A DNA stretch of 64,000 nt from Streptosporangium nondiastaticum (GTDB lineage: Bacteria; Actinomycetota; Actinomycetes; Streptomycetales; Streptomycetaceae), in assembly GCF_003011965.1 (NCBI RefSeq), contig NZ_PXWG01000017.1, positions 21,882 through 85,881 of the forward strand, read 5' to 3'. Shown here piece after piece: positions 1-9,037 of the stretch. The position numbers and the translations under genes are program-made. A model generated the notes under the pieces. It did not search any database. It worked only from the letters and a program-made list of their open reading frames with translations, and had not been told where the DNA came from. Within the stretch, counting starts at the first letter, position 1; every line of letters begins with the position of its first letter.

Positions 1-851
1 TGGCAGAGCAGCATGGTCAGCCCGGACCGCAGCGGCGGGACCGCGAACAGCGACAGGCGCACCAGAGGCTCCCTCCCCCGCGCCTGCTGCCGCCGCTCCC
101 AGCAGCAGAACAGCCACAGCAGGACGCCGCCCGCGGCGATGACGAACAGGGTCGGGGAGAAGCCGAGCAGGGTGAAGGGCGGGTTCCGGGGCTTCAGCCA
201 CCCCCAGGAGCTGCTCTGCAGGACGCCCAGGACGACGAGGGCGAGCCCGGCCGAGGACAGGGCGACGCCTCCTTTGTCCAGTGCGGTGCGCGGCTCCGGC
301 GGAACGTCCGGGATCCACCGGACGACGCACAGCATGGCGATGACCAGCACGACCTCGCCGGCGAACACCAGGCGCCAGGTCAGGTACGTGGTCACCCAGC
401 CGCCGAGCAGCGGGCCCACCGCGATGCCGGCGCCGGCCAGGCCGCCGATGACGCCGTAGGCGACGGCCCTCTCCCGGCCCCGGTACGCGCCGGCGACGAG
501 TGCCGCGAGCGCGGGGAGGACGAGGGTGGCGCCGAGTCCCTCGACCACCGACCAGCCCAGCGCCAGCACCCACAGGGACGGCGCCAGGGAGGTGACGGCG
601 GACCCGGCCCCGTAGACGACCAGCCCGATGGTGAAGGCCCGGCGGCGTCCGAACGCGTCGCCGAGCTTCCCGCCGGTGATCATGAAGGCGGCCATGACGA
701 GGGTGTAGAGGGTGATGACGGCCTGGATGGCCGTGACCTCGGTGTCGAAGTCCTCGACCAGCCTGCTGATCGAGACGTTCATGACCGATGTGTCCAGCAC
801 CATCAGGAACTGGGCCGTCCCGAGCACGGTCAGGGCCCGCCATCGTTTCAC
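1..851 (-). CDS. MFS transporter, DHA2 (14-TM drug exporter) type, 3' end outside window
   Basis: Proton-coupled efflux permease of the inner membrane. Only the N-terminal ~283 residues are present because the gene runs off the left edge. Reading from the GTG at 851, a short basic N-terminus leads into TM1 with the DHA2 motif LMVLDTSVMNVS, then the motif-A-like GGKLGDAFGRR and motif C around GPLLGGW. A GGAGAGG ribosome site lies upstream; a GTG at 863 is in frame but too close to it. It is divergent from the LuxR-type gene and could be its target, which is inference only. Substrate unknown. Confidence 0.85.
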   Translation of the reverse strand, partial: MKRWRALTVLGTAQFLMVLDTSVMNVSISRLVEDFDTEVTAIQAVITLYTLVMAAFMITGGKLGDAFGRRRAFTIGLVVYGAGSAVTSLAPSLWVLALGWSVVEGLGATLVLPALAALVAGAYRGRERAVAYGVIGGLAGAGIAVGPLLGGWVTTYLTWRLVFAGEVVLVIAMLCVVRWIPDVPPEPRTALDKGGVALSSAGLALVVLGVLQSSSWGWLKPRNPPFTLLGFSPTLFVIAAGGVLLWLFCCWERRQQARGREPLVRLSLFAVPPLRSGLTMLLC

Positions 852-1114
852 GCCTGCATGCACCCTCTCCGTTTTCCGGTGCGCCCCGGTGACGGGCGAG
901 CGGCCGCTTGATCGCACCCTAGAACCGCGCGGCGACCGGCCGGCGTCTTGGGCGGGGCGTGTCGCGGGCCCGGCCCGGGTGCCGGCGGGCCCGTGTGCGA
1001 TCACCGGTCGTGCGTGGTGAAGATGGAGGGGAGCGGTCCGCCGGGGCGGACCGGCCGCAGATGGGGGGTGTGCGCAGCAGTGCAGCGGCTCCTCCATGGC
1101 ACGGTGGTGATCGG

Positions 1115-3802
1115 ATGCCTCCGACCGGACTCCCGCCCTCCGGCGACGGGCGGGGAACGACACTGGCCTGGTCGGGCGATCCCCTGCTCGCCGCGAAGTT
1201 CTCGGTGCCCGCCGCTCCCCGCCATCACGTCTCCCGGCACCGGCTGCTCGACCGGGTCGGTGAGGGCGCGCGCGGGCCGTTGACGCTGGTCACCGGCCCC
1301 GCGGGCGCGGGAAAGACGGCACTCGCCGCCGCGTGGGCGCGGGACGGCGAACCCCCGGGGCCGGTGGCGTGGCTGACGCTCGACACGCACGACGGGGCGC
1401 CGGGCGTCTTCTGGAGCTACGTCGTGGAGGCCCTGGGGCGCGTCCTCCCCCGGCTGCGCGACGGGATCACCATGCCCGCCCGCCCCGGCAGCGTCGGCAC
1501 GTCCCTGCTGACCCGCCTCGCCGCCGCGACGGAGCACCTGTCCGGCCCCGTGGTCCTGGTGCTCGACGGCTTCGAGAAGGTGGCGGGCCGGCGCGTGCCG
1601 GCCGGCCTGGAATTCCTCCTCGGCCACTGCGGGCCCCTGCTGCGGCTGGTCGTGACCAGCCGGCGGGACCCCCTGCTGCCGCTCCACCGCTACCGCGCGG
1701 AGGGCCGGCTGACGGAGGTCCGCGGCGCCGACCTGGCCTTCACCCCGTACGAGACGACCGCACTGCTGCGCGGGCACGGCCTCGGACCGGGGGACGACGT
1801 CGCCGGGGCCCTGACACGGCGCACCGGAGGATGGGCCGCGGGCCTGCGGCTGTGCGCTCTGGCCATGCAGCGCACCGGCGATCCCGACGGCTTCGCCCGC
1901 TCGTTCGCCGGCACCGAGCAGGCGGTCTCCGGCTACCTGATCGCCGAAGTGCTCGACGCCCTGCCTCCCGCCACCGCGGAACTGCTGCTGCGCGCGAGCG
2001 TCCTGGACCGCCTCCACCCGGACCTGGTCGACGCCCTGACCGGACGCCGGGACGCCGAGGCCGTCCTGGCCGGGCTGACCCGCGAGAACGCCTTCGTCGA
2101 TCCCGTCCCCGGCACGCCCTGGTGCCGGGTCCACCCGCTGTTCACCGAAGTGCTCCGCGGCCAGCTGCGGATCCGGCACCCCCGCCTCGTACCGCGGCTC
2201 CACGCCCGCGCCGCCCGGTGGCTGGCCGGGGAAGGGCTCGTCACCGAGGCGCTGGAGCACGCCGCGCAGGCCGGCGACTGGCAGTACGGCGCTTCCGAGG
2301 CCGTCCACCACCTGCTGGCCGGGGCCCTGTTCACGGCTCCGGGAGGCGAACGGGTCGAGCGGGCCTTCTCCCGCATGCCGCCCTCCGTGCCGGGCGCCGA
2401 ACCCGCCCTGCTGGCGGCCGCCTGCCGGCTGGCGCGCCACGACCGGGCCGGCTGCCGCGAGCGCCTCGCCGTGGCCGGACGGCACCTGCGGCAGGGCGGC
2501 ACGGAGCCGGACCCCGAGGTCGGGCTCACCCACGCGCTGCTGCGCCTGCTGTGCGAACCGCAGGCGGACGAGCACAGCGGCGAGCACGGTGCGGATGACG
2601 GGTCCGGCCCCGCCGAGGAAGCCGCGCGTGCCGTCTCGGACCTGATGGGGCGGCTGCCGCCCGAGCGGATCCGGGCCCGCCCCGAGATCGAGGCCCTGCG
2701 GCTCCACGGGCTCGCGCGGTCGCACCTGGGCCGCGGCCGCCTCGCCGAGGCCCGCCGCCTCTGCGCCGAGGCCGCCGGCGCCTGCACCACGCAGGAGTCG
2801 CTCCCCGTACAGCACATGGCCCTCGGACTGCTCGCTCTGGCCGAGAGCGCTGCGGGCGCCCTGACGTCGGCGGAGGACCACGCGCTGCGCTCGCTGCTGA
2901 TCGCAGGTCAGCACGATGACGGGCCGGACGGCCGGGGCGGCGCCGCCTTCGTCGCCTTGGCCGCGGTCGCGTGCGAACGGGACAACCAGGAAGTCGCCCA
3001 CCGCCGGCTCGGACAGGCCCTCGCGTGCCGTGACGTGCACTACGACCCGCTCCTGGCGGCCGAGGCCGCGGTGCTCCGCTCCCGCCTCGAACTGGCCCGG
3101 GGCCGCTGGGAGACGGCCCTGTCCGTCCTGCCCGGCCCGGGAACGGGCGAAGCCCCGTGGCCCGCCCGGCGGCTCGCGCTCGCACGTGCGGCCGCGGCAC
3201 TGGCCCGGGGGGATCACGAGGCCGCGGTCGACGCCGTGCACGGCATCCGCGCCGACGGGCCGGCGCCCCTCGTCGCCCTCGCCCGCGCCCACCTCTGCGC
3301 CGGACGCACCGACCGCTCCCTGCGGCTGCTGGCCCGCGCCGAGGACTCCCCCGGCCTCGGCCTCCCGGACCTCGTCGGCATCCACCTGCTGCGGGCCCGG
3401 GCCGCGCTTCTGGCCGGCGACCGGGCGACCGCTCAGTGCCTGCTCGGCCGGGCCCTGGACGCCGCCCGGCCGGAGCTGCTGCGCCGGCCCTTCCTCGATT
3501 GCGGCCCCTGGCTGCGCCCCTTGCTGGACGGCGCCGGCCGTACGGACCCCGCGCACACCCGCGCAGCGTGGCTGACCGCCCGCGGGGACGCCGGCCGCCC
3601 GGGCCCGGCCCAGCCGCTCAGCAGCCGTGAACGCGACGTGCTCCTGTGCGTGCAGAGGATGATGTCCGCCGACGAGATCGCCGCCGAGCTGTCCCTCTCC
3701 GTCAACACCGTGAAGACCCACCTGCGCAGCGTCTACCGCAAGCTGAGCGTCTCCCGGCGCCGCGAGGCCGTGGAGCGGGGCAGGGAACTGCACATCCTCT
3801 GA
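1115..3802 (+). CDS. Large MalT/LuxR-family (LAL) transcriptional regulator
   Basis: About 895 aa, the usual size for LAL regulators. Walker A GPAGAGKT lies at residues 61-68, followed by a MalT-like STAND NTPase region (WLTLDTHDGAPGVFWSYV, LVLDGFEKV as Walker B-like), a long alpha-helical TPR-like middle and a C-terminal LuxR HTH (SSRERDVLLCV, then SVNTVKTHLRSVYRKL) over roughly the last 65 residues. The start is uncertain: ATG 1115 is chosen because it precedes the conserved N-terminal region; ATG 1061 and upstream GTGs are in frame and none has a strong ribosome site. Probable ATP-dependent transcription activator; ligand unknown. Confidence 0.88.
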   Translation: MPPTGLPPSGDGRGTTLAWSGDPLLAAKFSVPAAPRHHVSRHRLLDRVGEGARGPLTLVTGPAGAGKTALAAAWARDGEPPGPVAWLTLDTHDGAPGVFWSYVVEALGRVLPRLRDGITMPARPGSVGTSLLTRLAAATEHLSGPVVLVLDGFEKVAGRRVPAGLEFLLGHCGPLLRLVVTSRRDPLLPLHRYRAEGRLTEVRGADLAFTPYETTALLRGHGLGPGDDVAGALTRRTGGWAAGLRLCALAMQRTGDPDGFARSFAGTEQAVSGYLIAEVLDALPPATAELLLRASVLDRLHPDLVDALTGRRDAEAVLAGLTRENAFVDPVPGTPWCRVHPLFTEVLRGQLRIRHPRLVPRLHARAARWLAGEGLVTEALEHAAQAGDWQYGASEAVHHLLAGALFTAPGGERVERAFSRMPPSVPGAEPALLAAACRLARHDRAGCRERLAVAGRHLRQGGTEPDPEVGLTHALLRLLCEPQADEHSGEHGADDGSGPAEEAARAVSDLMGRLPPERIRARPEIEALRLHGLARSHLGRGRLAEARRLCAEAAGACTTQESLPVQHMALGLLALAESAAGALTSAEDHALRSLLIAGQHDDGPDGRGGAAFVALAAVACERDNQEVAHRRLGQALACRDVHYDPLLAAEAAVLRSRLELARGRWETALSVLPGPGTGEAPWPARRLALARAAAALARGDHEAAVDAVHGIRADGPAPLVALARAHLCAGRTDRSLRLLARAEDSPGLGLPDLVGIHLLRARAALLAGDRATAQCLLGRALDAARPELLRRPFLDCGPWLRPLLDGAGRTDPAHTRAAWLTARGDAGRPGPAQPLSSRERDVLLCVQRMMSADEIAAELSLSVNTVKTHLRSVYRKLSVSRRREAVERGRELHIL

Positions 3803-3910
3803 CGCTCCCCCGGCCGACGGGCCCGTCTCCACCTGTTCCGGGTGGTGGCGGAGGACTCCGGCGGGCGCACCCTGTCAGCGATGGTGCCCGACGGCGGGAG
3901 AGGATCGGCC

Positions 3911-4108
3911 ATGCGCTACGAATTCCGCGTGACGGGCAGCGTCTCCCGCCTCATGGCGGAAGCCTTCCCGGAGCTGAAGGCGGAACCGGTGCCCCGGCAG
4001 ACGCTGTTCTCCGGCACGGTCACGGACGAGGCCCACCTGTACGGGCTCCTCGCCCGCTTCCAGGACCTCGGCCTGAGCGTGCGGGAGATGCGCCGCCTGC
4101 CCGAGTGA
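3911..4108 (+). CDS. Small conserved protein of unknown function (65 aa)
   Basis: Begins MRYEFRVTGSVSRLMAEAFP and ends REMRRLPE. The ATG at 3911 has a GGGAGAGGATC ribosome site upstream; a longer reading from 3842 is possible but lacks one. It looks soluble, with an alternating beta/alpha pattern, and ends in a helix rich in Arg and Leu. It resembles a small hypothetical family I associate with Streptomyces, often near regulators. No function can be assigned. It follows the LAL gene by about 110 bp, so it may be cotranscribed. Confidence 0.7.
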   Translation: MRYEFRVTGSVSRLMAEAFPELKAEPVPRQTLFSGTVTDEAHLYGLLARFQDLGLSVREMRRLPE

Positions 4109-4251
4109 CGGGCGGCGCCCCGGTTCACCCGCCACGGGTGATGCGGTCCGCGCCGCCGGTCGGCCAGCCTGCGTGGGAGACCAGCCCTTCGGGCGTCCGG
4201 CACGTGCCCGTTCCGGTCGGCACGCGCCCCCGTCCGAGGAGGGAGCAGGCC

Positions 4252-5595
4252 ATGAACCCGCCTCGCGTCCCGGGCCCGCAGGGTTCCGGCCCGCTGTACG
4301 GCGACGGACCCCTGACCCCCAGCGAACGCCGCGACTACGCGCGCCTCCGCAAGCACGAGGCCATGCACCACCGGCGGCTGCGCTACGCGGTGACGTCCGT
4401 CCTGCTGGTGCTCGCCTTCGTGCTCTCACCGCTCGCCGTGGTGGCGGCCTGGGCGAACAGCCAGGTCTCGGACACCGACCGGTACGTGCAGACCGTCGCG
4501 CCGCTGGCCAAGGACCCGGCCGTGCAGAAGACCGTCACGGACAGGCTGACCACGCGGGTCGTCGACAACGTCGACGTCAAGGGTCTCACCGACGCCCTCA
4601 GCAACGCGCTCGCCAAGGCCGACGCACCGCCGGGGATCGTGGACAAGTCGCACCTGCTGGCCGGCCCGCTCAAGAACGCCTTCACCACCGCCGTTCGCAC
4701 AGTGGTCGACAAGGTCGTCACGAGCGACCAGTTCGCCGAGCTGTGGGACGGCGCGAACCGGCGGGCCCACGCGGCCGTCGTCAAGACGCTCACCGGCGAG
4801 GGGAGCAGCGCCGTGCAGGCCAAGGGCGACGCCGTCGTCCTCGACCTGGGCACCGTCGTCGACAAGGTCAAGGACAAGCTGGTCGGCGAGGGCTACGAGA
4901 AGGCCGCGAACATCCCCGACGTGGACAAGACCATCACTCTGTTCCGGACCGACAAGCTCGACGACGCCCAGGGCGCCATGCGCCTGCTCGACGTCGTCGG
5001 CACGTGGCTGCCCGTCACCGTGATCGTCCTCGCCGCGCTCGCCGTGTGGACGGCGCCCGTGCCCCGGGTGGCCCTCATGGCCGCGGCCGTCGGCATCGGC
5101 GTCATGATGGTCCTGCTCCTGGTGGGCCTCGTCGTCGCGCGGCGCGTCTACCTGGACTCCGTCCCGGACACCGCCCTGCCCGCCGACGCGGCCGCCTCGG
5201 TCTACGACACCTTCGTCCGCTTCCTGCGCAACAGCACCCGCACGGTCCTCGTCACGGCGGTCATCACGGCACTGGCCGGATACCTCTACGGGCCCGGGCG
5301 CGGCGCCCGGTTCGTCCGCTCGGTGACCGGGCGGGCCACCGGCGCCACCGGCCGGGCCATGGCACGCTCCGGCCTGCGCACCGGTGCCACGGGCCACTGG
5401 CTGGAGACGCACCGGCGCTGGACCACCGGCATCGTCATCGCGGCGGCGGTCATCGCCCTGATCATCTGGAACTATCCCACGGCTGCGGTCGTCGCCCTGG
5501 TCCTCGGCATCACCGTCCTCGTCCTGGCCGTCCTAGCGGTGCTCGGCGCCGCCTCCACCGCGAACAGCACGGACAAGCAAGGGAAACCATCATGA
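4252..5595 (+). CDS. Conserved integral membrane protein, actinobacterial
   Basis: 447 aa from ATG 4252, preceded by GAGGAGGGAGCAGG. A charged cytoplasmic N-terminus (RRDYARLRKHEAMHHRR) leads to a TM segment near residues 44-66, a large predicted extracytoplasmic domain (about 70-255) with repeated PVQKTVTDRL-type helices, then two TM helices around 260-305 and two more near the C-terminus. No catalytic motif is recognised. The stop overlaps the start of the SHOCT gene (ATGA), so the two are translationally coupled and probably act together in the envelope. Confidence 0.8.
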   Translation: MNPPRVPGPQGSGPLYGDGPLTPSERRDYARLRKHEAMHHRRLRYAVTSVLLVLAFVLSPLAVVAAWANSQVSDTDRYVQTVAPLAKDPAVQKTVTDRLTTRVVDNVDVKGLTDALSNALAKADAPPGIVDKSHLLAGPLKNAFTTAVRTVVDKVVTSDQFAELWDGANRRAHAAVVKTLTGEGSSAVQAKGDAVVLDLGTVVDKVKDKLVGEGYEKAANIPDVDKTITLFRTDKLDDAQGAMRLLDVVGTWLPVTVIVLAALAVWTAPVPRVALMAAAVGIGVMMVLLLVGLVVARRVYLDSVPDTALPADAAASVYDTFVRFLRNSTRTVLVTAVITALAGYLYGPGRGARFVRSVTGRATGATGRAMARSGLRTGATGHWLETHRRWTTGIVIAAAVIALIIWNYPTAAVVALVLGITVLVLAVLAVLGAASTANSTDKQGKPS

Positions 5596-6008
5596 ACGCA
5601 CACGTGTACCTGGCCTACGACTACCCGCTCCTGGGCGCCTTCTGGACCGTCCTGTGGATCGTCCTGTGGGTCGCGTGGTTCTGCCTGCTGTTCCGCGTCA
5701 TCGCCGACATCTTCCGCGACGACACGCTCAGCGGCTGGGCCAAGGCCGGCTGGCTGATCCTCACCATCCTGCTGCCCTTCCTGGGCGTCTTCGTCTACGT
5801 CCTCGCCCGCGGCCGGAGCATGGGCGCACGCGAGCGGCGCCATCTCCAGGCGCAGCAGGAGGCGTTCGACGCGTACGTCCGGGAGGCGGCCGGCAGCACG
5901 GGCCGCAGGAGCGAGGCCGACGAGCTCATGAAGCTCTCGGAGATCCGCGCCCGCGGGGACATCTCCGACGAGGAGTTCCGCCGGGCGAAGGAGAAGATCC
6001 TGCACTGA
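5592..6008 (+). CDS. PLDc_N/SHOCT-domain membrane protein
   Basis: 138 aa. Two close TM helices (about residues 13-35 and 47-70) form a PLDc_N-like module, followed by a basic stretch, an acidic/alanine helix and a C-terminal SHOCT motif (ELMKLSEIRARGDISDEEF ending in KEKILH). SHOCT domains are short oligomerisation modules and give no specific function. Start ATG overlaps the upstream stop by 4 nt, so this is the second gene of a two-gene operon. Confidence 0.85.
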   Translation: MNAHVYLAYDYPLLGAFWTVLWIVLWVAWFCLLFRVIADIFRDDTLSGWAKAGWLILTILLPFLGVFVYVLARGRSMGARERRHLQAQQEAFDAYVREAAGSTGRRSEADELMKLSEIRARGDISDEEFRRAKEKILH

Positions 6009-6109
6009 CGGAGGCCGGTGCAGGATCTCGCTCACGGGTCCGCCGGTGCCTCACCGGTCCGCCGGTGCCCGCTGCGGAATCCGTTCTGCCCGGGCGGACG
6101 ACCGCGCTC

Positions 6110-6982
6110 TCACGCGGTACGGGCCGGGTGGCCGGCCGCCGACTCCGCCAGGGCGCGGATCGCCGGGTGCCAGGGGCGGGCGGAGGGCCCGGTCAGGACG
6201 AGGCGGCGCGAGGTGCGGGGTTCCAGCGGCAGCAGCACCAGGTCGGGCGGGATGAGCGAGCGGGAGACCTCGGACAGGACGGTCACGCCGATTCCGGCCT
6301 GCACCATGCTGATCAGCGTCGCCAGGTCCCGCACCCGGTGGGTGGGGTCGAAGCGCAGCCCGGCGAGCCCGTGGATCGTGCGGATGCGGGCTTCGCAGCC
6401 GTTGGGCGAGATGAGGAACTGGTCGTCCTCCAAGTCGCGGATGTCCACGCACGGCTCGCCCGCCAGGGGATGGTCGCGGGGCAGCAGGGCCCGGTAGTGG
6501 TCCGTGGCGAGCAGGACGCCGGGGCCGGACGGCGGGTCGATGAGGATCGCGGCGTCGGCGGTCCCGTCGTCCAGCCACGTCGCCACTTCCGCGCTGTCGC
6601 CCTCGAAGACCCGCACCGTGACCCGCGGCTGCTCCTCGCGCCAGTGCCGCAGCAGGCCGGGGACCATGCCCTGGCAGACCGTCGGCGTGGCGGCCAGCCG
6701 CACGATGCCGGTCATGGCCCCGCCGGCCTCGGCCGCGATCCGTGCCACGGACCGGGCCGCCGAGACCGCGCGGCGGGCGTGCGGCAGGACGCGCTCCCCG
6801 AGCGCTGTGGTCCTGGCCGGGACGGCACGGACCAGGAGCGGGGCGGCCAGTTCGCGCTCCAGAGACGCGACGGCGTGCGACACCGCCGACTGGCTCATGC
6901 CCAGTTCGGCGGCGGCCGCACTGAAGCCCCCGGCGTCGACGACGGCGAGGAAGGCCCTCAGCTGAGGGAGATTGACGGACAT
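6110..6982 (-). CDS. LysR-family transcriptional regulator
   Basis: 290 aa. N-terminal winged HTH (MSVNLPQLRAFLAVVDAGG, with MSQSAVSHAVASLERELAAP as recognition region) and a C-terminal periplasmic-binding-like effector domain from about residue 88. Divergent from the tautomerase gene with a 158-bp spacer, the classic LysR arrangement, so it probably controls that gene and itself. The spacer carries two ATGCGT hexamers 15 bp apart (6996 and 7011) and a 12-bp tandem repeat. Effector unknown. Confidence 0.92.
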   Translation of the reverse strand: MSVNLPQLRAFLAVVDAGGFSAAAAELGMSQSAVSHAVASLERELAAPLLVRAVPARTTALGERVLPHARRAVSAARSVARIAAEAGGAMTGIVRLAATPTVCQGMVPGLLRHWREEQPRVTVRVFEGDSAEVATWLDDGTADAAILIDPPSGPGVLLATDHYRALLPRDHPLAGEPCVDIRDLEDDQFLISPNGCEARIRTIHGLAGLRFDPTHRVRDLATLISMVQAGIGVTVLSEVSRSLIPPDLVLLPLEPRTSRRLVLTGPSARPWHPAIRALAESAAGHPARTA

Positions 6983-7084
6983 GCACCGGCCTCATATGCG
7001 TATGACTTCCATGCGTTGGATCAATCGTGCCAGGTCGGTGAGGCTTGCTCCGGGCCGCCGCCGGAACCGCCGGCGGCGGACCAC

Positions 7085-7126
7085 GTACATGGCCACGTAC
7101 ATGGCCACGTTCATGACCACGTCCAT
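7085..7126 (+). repeat. 12-bp imperfect tandem repeat upstream of tautomerase
   Basis: Unit GTACATGGCCAC occurs exactly at 7085-7096 and 7097-7108, then as GTTCATGACCAC (7109-7120) and a partial GTCCAT copy, ending just before the AGGAG ribosome site. It lies in the LysR-tautomerase intergenic region. It could be a repeated operator or a slippage-prone 5' UTR element; function not known. Confidence 0.85.
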
Positions 7127-7140
7127 ACGGAGGAGAAGAC

Positions 7141-7536
7141 ATGCCGTACTTCCGGGTCACCGTCACCGACCCCGGCCTTCCGGCCGACGCCCAGCACGCC
7201 ATCGCCGAGGGGCTGACCGAGCTGGCCGTGTCGGTCCTGCACAAGGAGCGCGCCCGCACGATCGTCCACATCAACCTGGTGCCTTCAGCCGGTTACTTCG
7301 TCGGCGGGAAGCCCCTGGCCGGCGACCGCGACGCGCACGTCGAGGGCAGCCTCACCGCGGGCACGAACAGCGCCGCGGAGAAGGCCGCGTTCATCGCCCG
7401 GGCCGGCGAACTCCTGACCGGAATCCTCGGGCCGCTCCCGCGGTCCGGCGTCGCCCTGCACGAACTGCACCCGGAGAGCTACGGCTACGGCGGTGTGACC
7501 CAGTTCGACCACTACCGCTCCCGGCAGGCGGGCTGA
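7141..7536 (+). CDS. Tautomerase-superfamily protein (4-oxalocrotonate tautomerase-like)
   Basis: 131 aa, beginning M-P-Y-F-R-V-T-V, so removal of Met would expose the N-terminal proline that is the general base of this superfamily. The length suggests two fused beta-alpha-beta units, as in the longer tautomerase subgroup. A VHINLVPSAGYFVGG segment matches the family core. Strong ribosome site ACGGAGGAGAAG. Divergent from a LysR gene that probably regulates it. Substrate is probably a small enol or unsaturated keto acid, not determinable here. Confidence 0.82.
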   Translation: MPYFRVTVTDPGLPADAQHAIAEGLTELAVSVLHKERARTIVHINLVPSAGYFVGGKPLAGDRDAHVEGSLTAGTNSAAEKAAFIARAGELLTGILGPLPRSGVALHELHPESYGYGGVTQFDHYRSRQAG

Positions 7537-7609
7537 CGTACCGGGGAACGACGTACGGGCGGGAAAAGCGTTTGACGCGAGGAGGCGTCCGACGATCGGA
7601 TGGTGGCCC

Positions 7610-8542
7610 GTGAGCACAGGGCAGATGCACGCCGGCGAGCACCCCGTCGGCGAAGACCTCGTACGACGGCTGATCGCGGGTCAGTTCCCGCAGTGGGCGG
7701 GACGGGCCGTGCAGCGGTTCCCGTCCGGCGGCACCGTCAACGCCATGTACCGGCTGGGCGACGACATGGTCGTACGGCTGCCGCTGGTGCAAGGCGGAGC
7801 CGCGGACGTGCCGCTGGAACAGGAGTGGCTGCCCCGCCTCGCGCCCCGGCTGCCCGCGGCGATTCCCGAGGTGCTCGGGGCCGGGCAGCCCGCCGAAGGG
7901 TATCCGTGGCCCTGGTCGGTGCACCGGTGGCTGGCCGGCGAGAACCCCGAGGCGGGGGCGCTGAGCGAGCCCGTGCTGCTGGCCCGCGACCTGGCGGCCT
8001 TCGTGGCGGCGATGCGGAGCGTCACCCTGCCGGGGGCGCCGAAGGCCCACCGCGGCGGGCCGCTCGCCGCGCTCGACGAGGGGACCCGGGCGGCGATCGG
8101 GGAACTGCGCGGGATCCCTGAGGAGGGCGTCGACTGCGATGCCGTGACCGCCGTGTGGGAAGGCGCCCTGCGGGCCCCGGCCTGGGACGGGCCGCCGGTG
8201 TGGCTGCACGCCGACCTGATGCCGGGCAACCTGCTCGTGGCCGGGGGCAGGCTGACGGCGGTGATCGACTTCGGGTGCGCGGGGACGGGCGATCCGGCCT
8301 GTGACCTGTTCCCGGCGTGGAACCTGCTGCCGCCCGGCGCGCGGGAGGCCTTCCGCGAAGCGCTCGGCGTGGACGACGCGACCTGGGCCCGCGGCCGCGG
8401 CCGCACCCTCTCGCAGGCCCTGATCGCCCTGCTGTACTACCGGACCACGAACCCGGCGATGGCCCGCAACGCCCGCCACGTGATCCGGGCGGTGCTGGAG
8501 GAGGTCCGGAGCGACGACGGCCGCGGTCACGGGGGCCGGTGA
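7610..8542 (+). CDS. Aminoglycoside phosphotransferase (APH)-family kinase
   Basis: 310 aa from GTG 7610 (ATG 7625 is an in-frame alternative). The kinase-like fold is recognisable: RLPLVQGG with the N-lobe strand, the catalytic loop HADLMPGNLLV and the DFG-like metal motif VIDFGCAGTGDPACD. Family members phosphorylate aminoglycosides, macrolides, homoserine or other small alcohols, so a resistance role cannot be assumed. It follows the tautomerase gene by 73 bp on the same strand. Confidence 0.88.
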   Translation: MSTGQMHAGEHPVGEDLVRRLIAGQFPQWAGRAVQRFPSGGTVNAMYRLGDDMVVRLPLVQGGAADVPLEQEWLPRLAPRLPAAIPEVLGAGQPAEGYPWPWSVHRWLAGENPEAGALSEPVLLARDLAAFVAAMRSVTLPGAPKAHRGGPLAALDEGTRAAIGELRGIPEEGVDCDAVTAVWEGALRAPAWDGPPVWLHADLMPGNLLVAGGRLTAVIDFGCAGTGDPACDLFPAWNLLPPGAREAFREALGVDDATWARGRGRTLSQALIALLYYRTTNPAMARNARHVIRAVLEEVRSDDGRGHGGR

Positions 8543-8584
8543 CCTCCGTGACCACGGCCGGACGTACGCGACCTGCCCGCCGCG

Positions 8585-8971
8585 CTAGAAGTGGATCTCC
8601 TCGCAGGCACGGCCACGGGATTCCAGGCGGCCGTTGACGTGCTCCCAGCCCTCCGCGCACACCACCGAGCGGTTCGGCAGGTCGCGGCCCACGTGCACCG
8701 TGTACTGCTGGTGGTATCCCCAGTAGCCCGTCGCGCTGTCGGCTTCGAGGCCGCCGCCCCAGATGTGGAAGTGCCCGGTGAAGTCACCGTTCCACGTCGT
8801 CGACGCCGCGACCGAATCGACGTGGAGGCCCGACCCCTGCACGGAGATGCACGTCCGGTGGTTGCAGCCCCGCGCACCCGCCTCCGCGGAGGGCACACCG
8901 GCGACCAGCAGCGCCAGGGCACCGACGGCGCTCAGTCCTGCGCGCAGCGCCCAACTCGTCTTCGTTCCCAC
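8585..8971 (-). CDS. Small secreted protein, unknown function
   Basis: 128 aa with a clear Sec signal peptide (TSWALRAGLSAVGALALLVA, likely cleavage after SAEA near residue 31). The mature part has four cysteines, consistent with two disulfides, and is rich in Gly, His and Trp (HFHIWGGGL, YWGYHQQYTVHV). The start is ATG 8971 with GGAGACG upstream. No family recognised. A short beta-sandwich-like extracellular protein is plausible. Confidence 0.75.
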   Translation of the reverse strand: MGTKTSWALRAGLSAVGALALLVAGVPSAEAGARGCNHRTCISVQGSGLHVDSVAASTTWNGDFTGHFHIWGGGLEADSATGYWGYHQQYTVHVGRDLPNRSVVCAEGWEHVNGRLESRGRACEEIHF

Positions 8972-9037
8972 GATGGTTCACGTCTCCTGGACTCGCGGCG
9001 GGGGATGACGGGGTGATCTTGCCGGCGGTTCCGCCGG

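Noticed and set aside
1001..3832. 943-codon open frame antisense to the LuxR-type gene
   Set aside because: Long shadow frame typical of high-GC DNA; no motifs, no ribosome site, and the plus-strand frame has an intact NTPase and HTH.
7610..8542. Antibiotic-resistance aminoglycoside kinase
   Set aside because: Only the general APH kinase fold is evident; the family is broad and nothing in the context points to an aminoglycoside.
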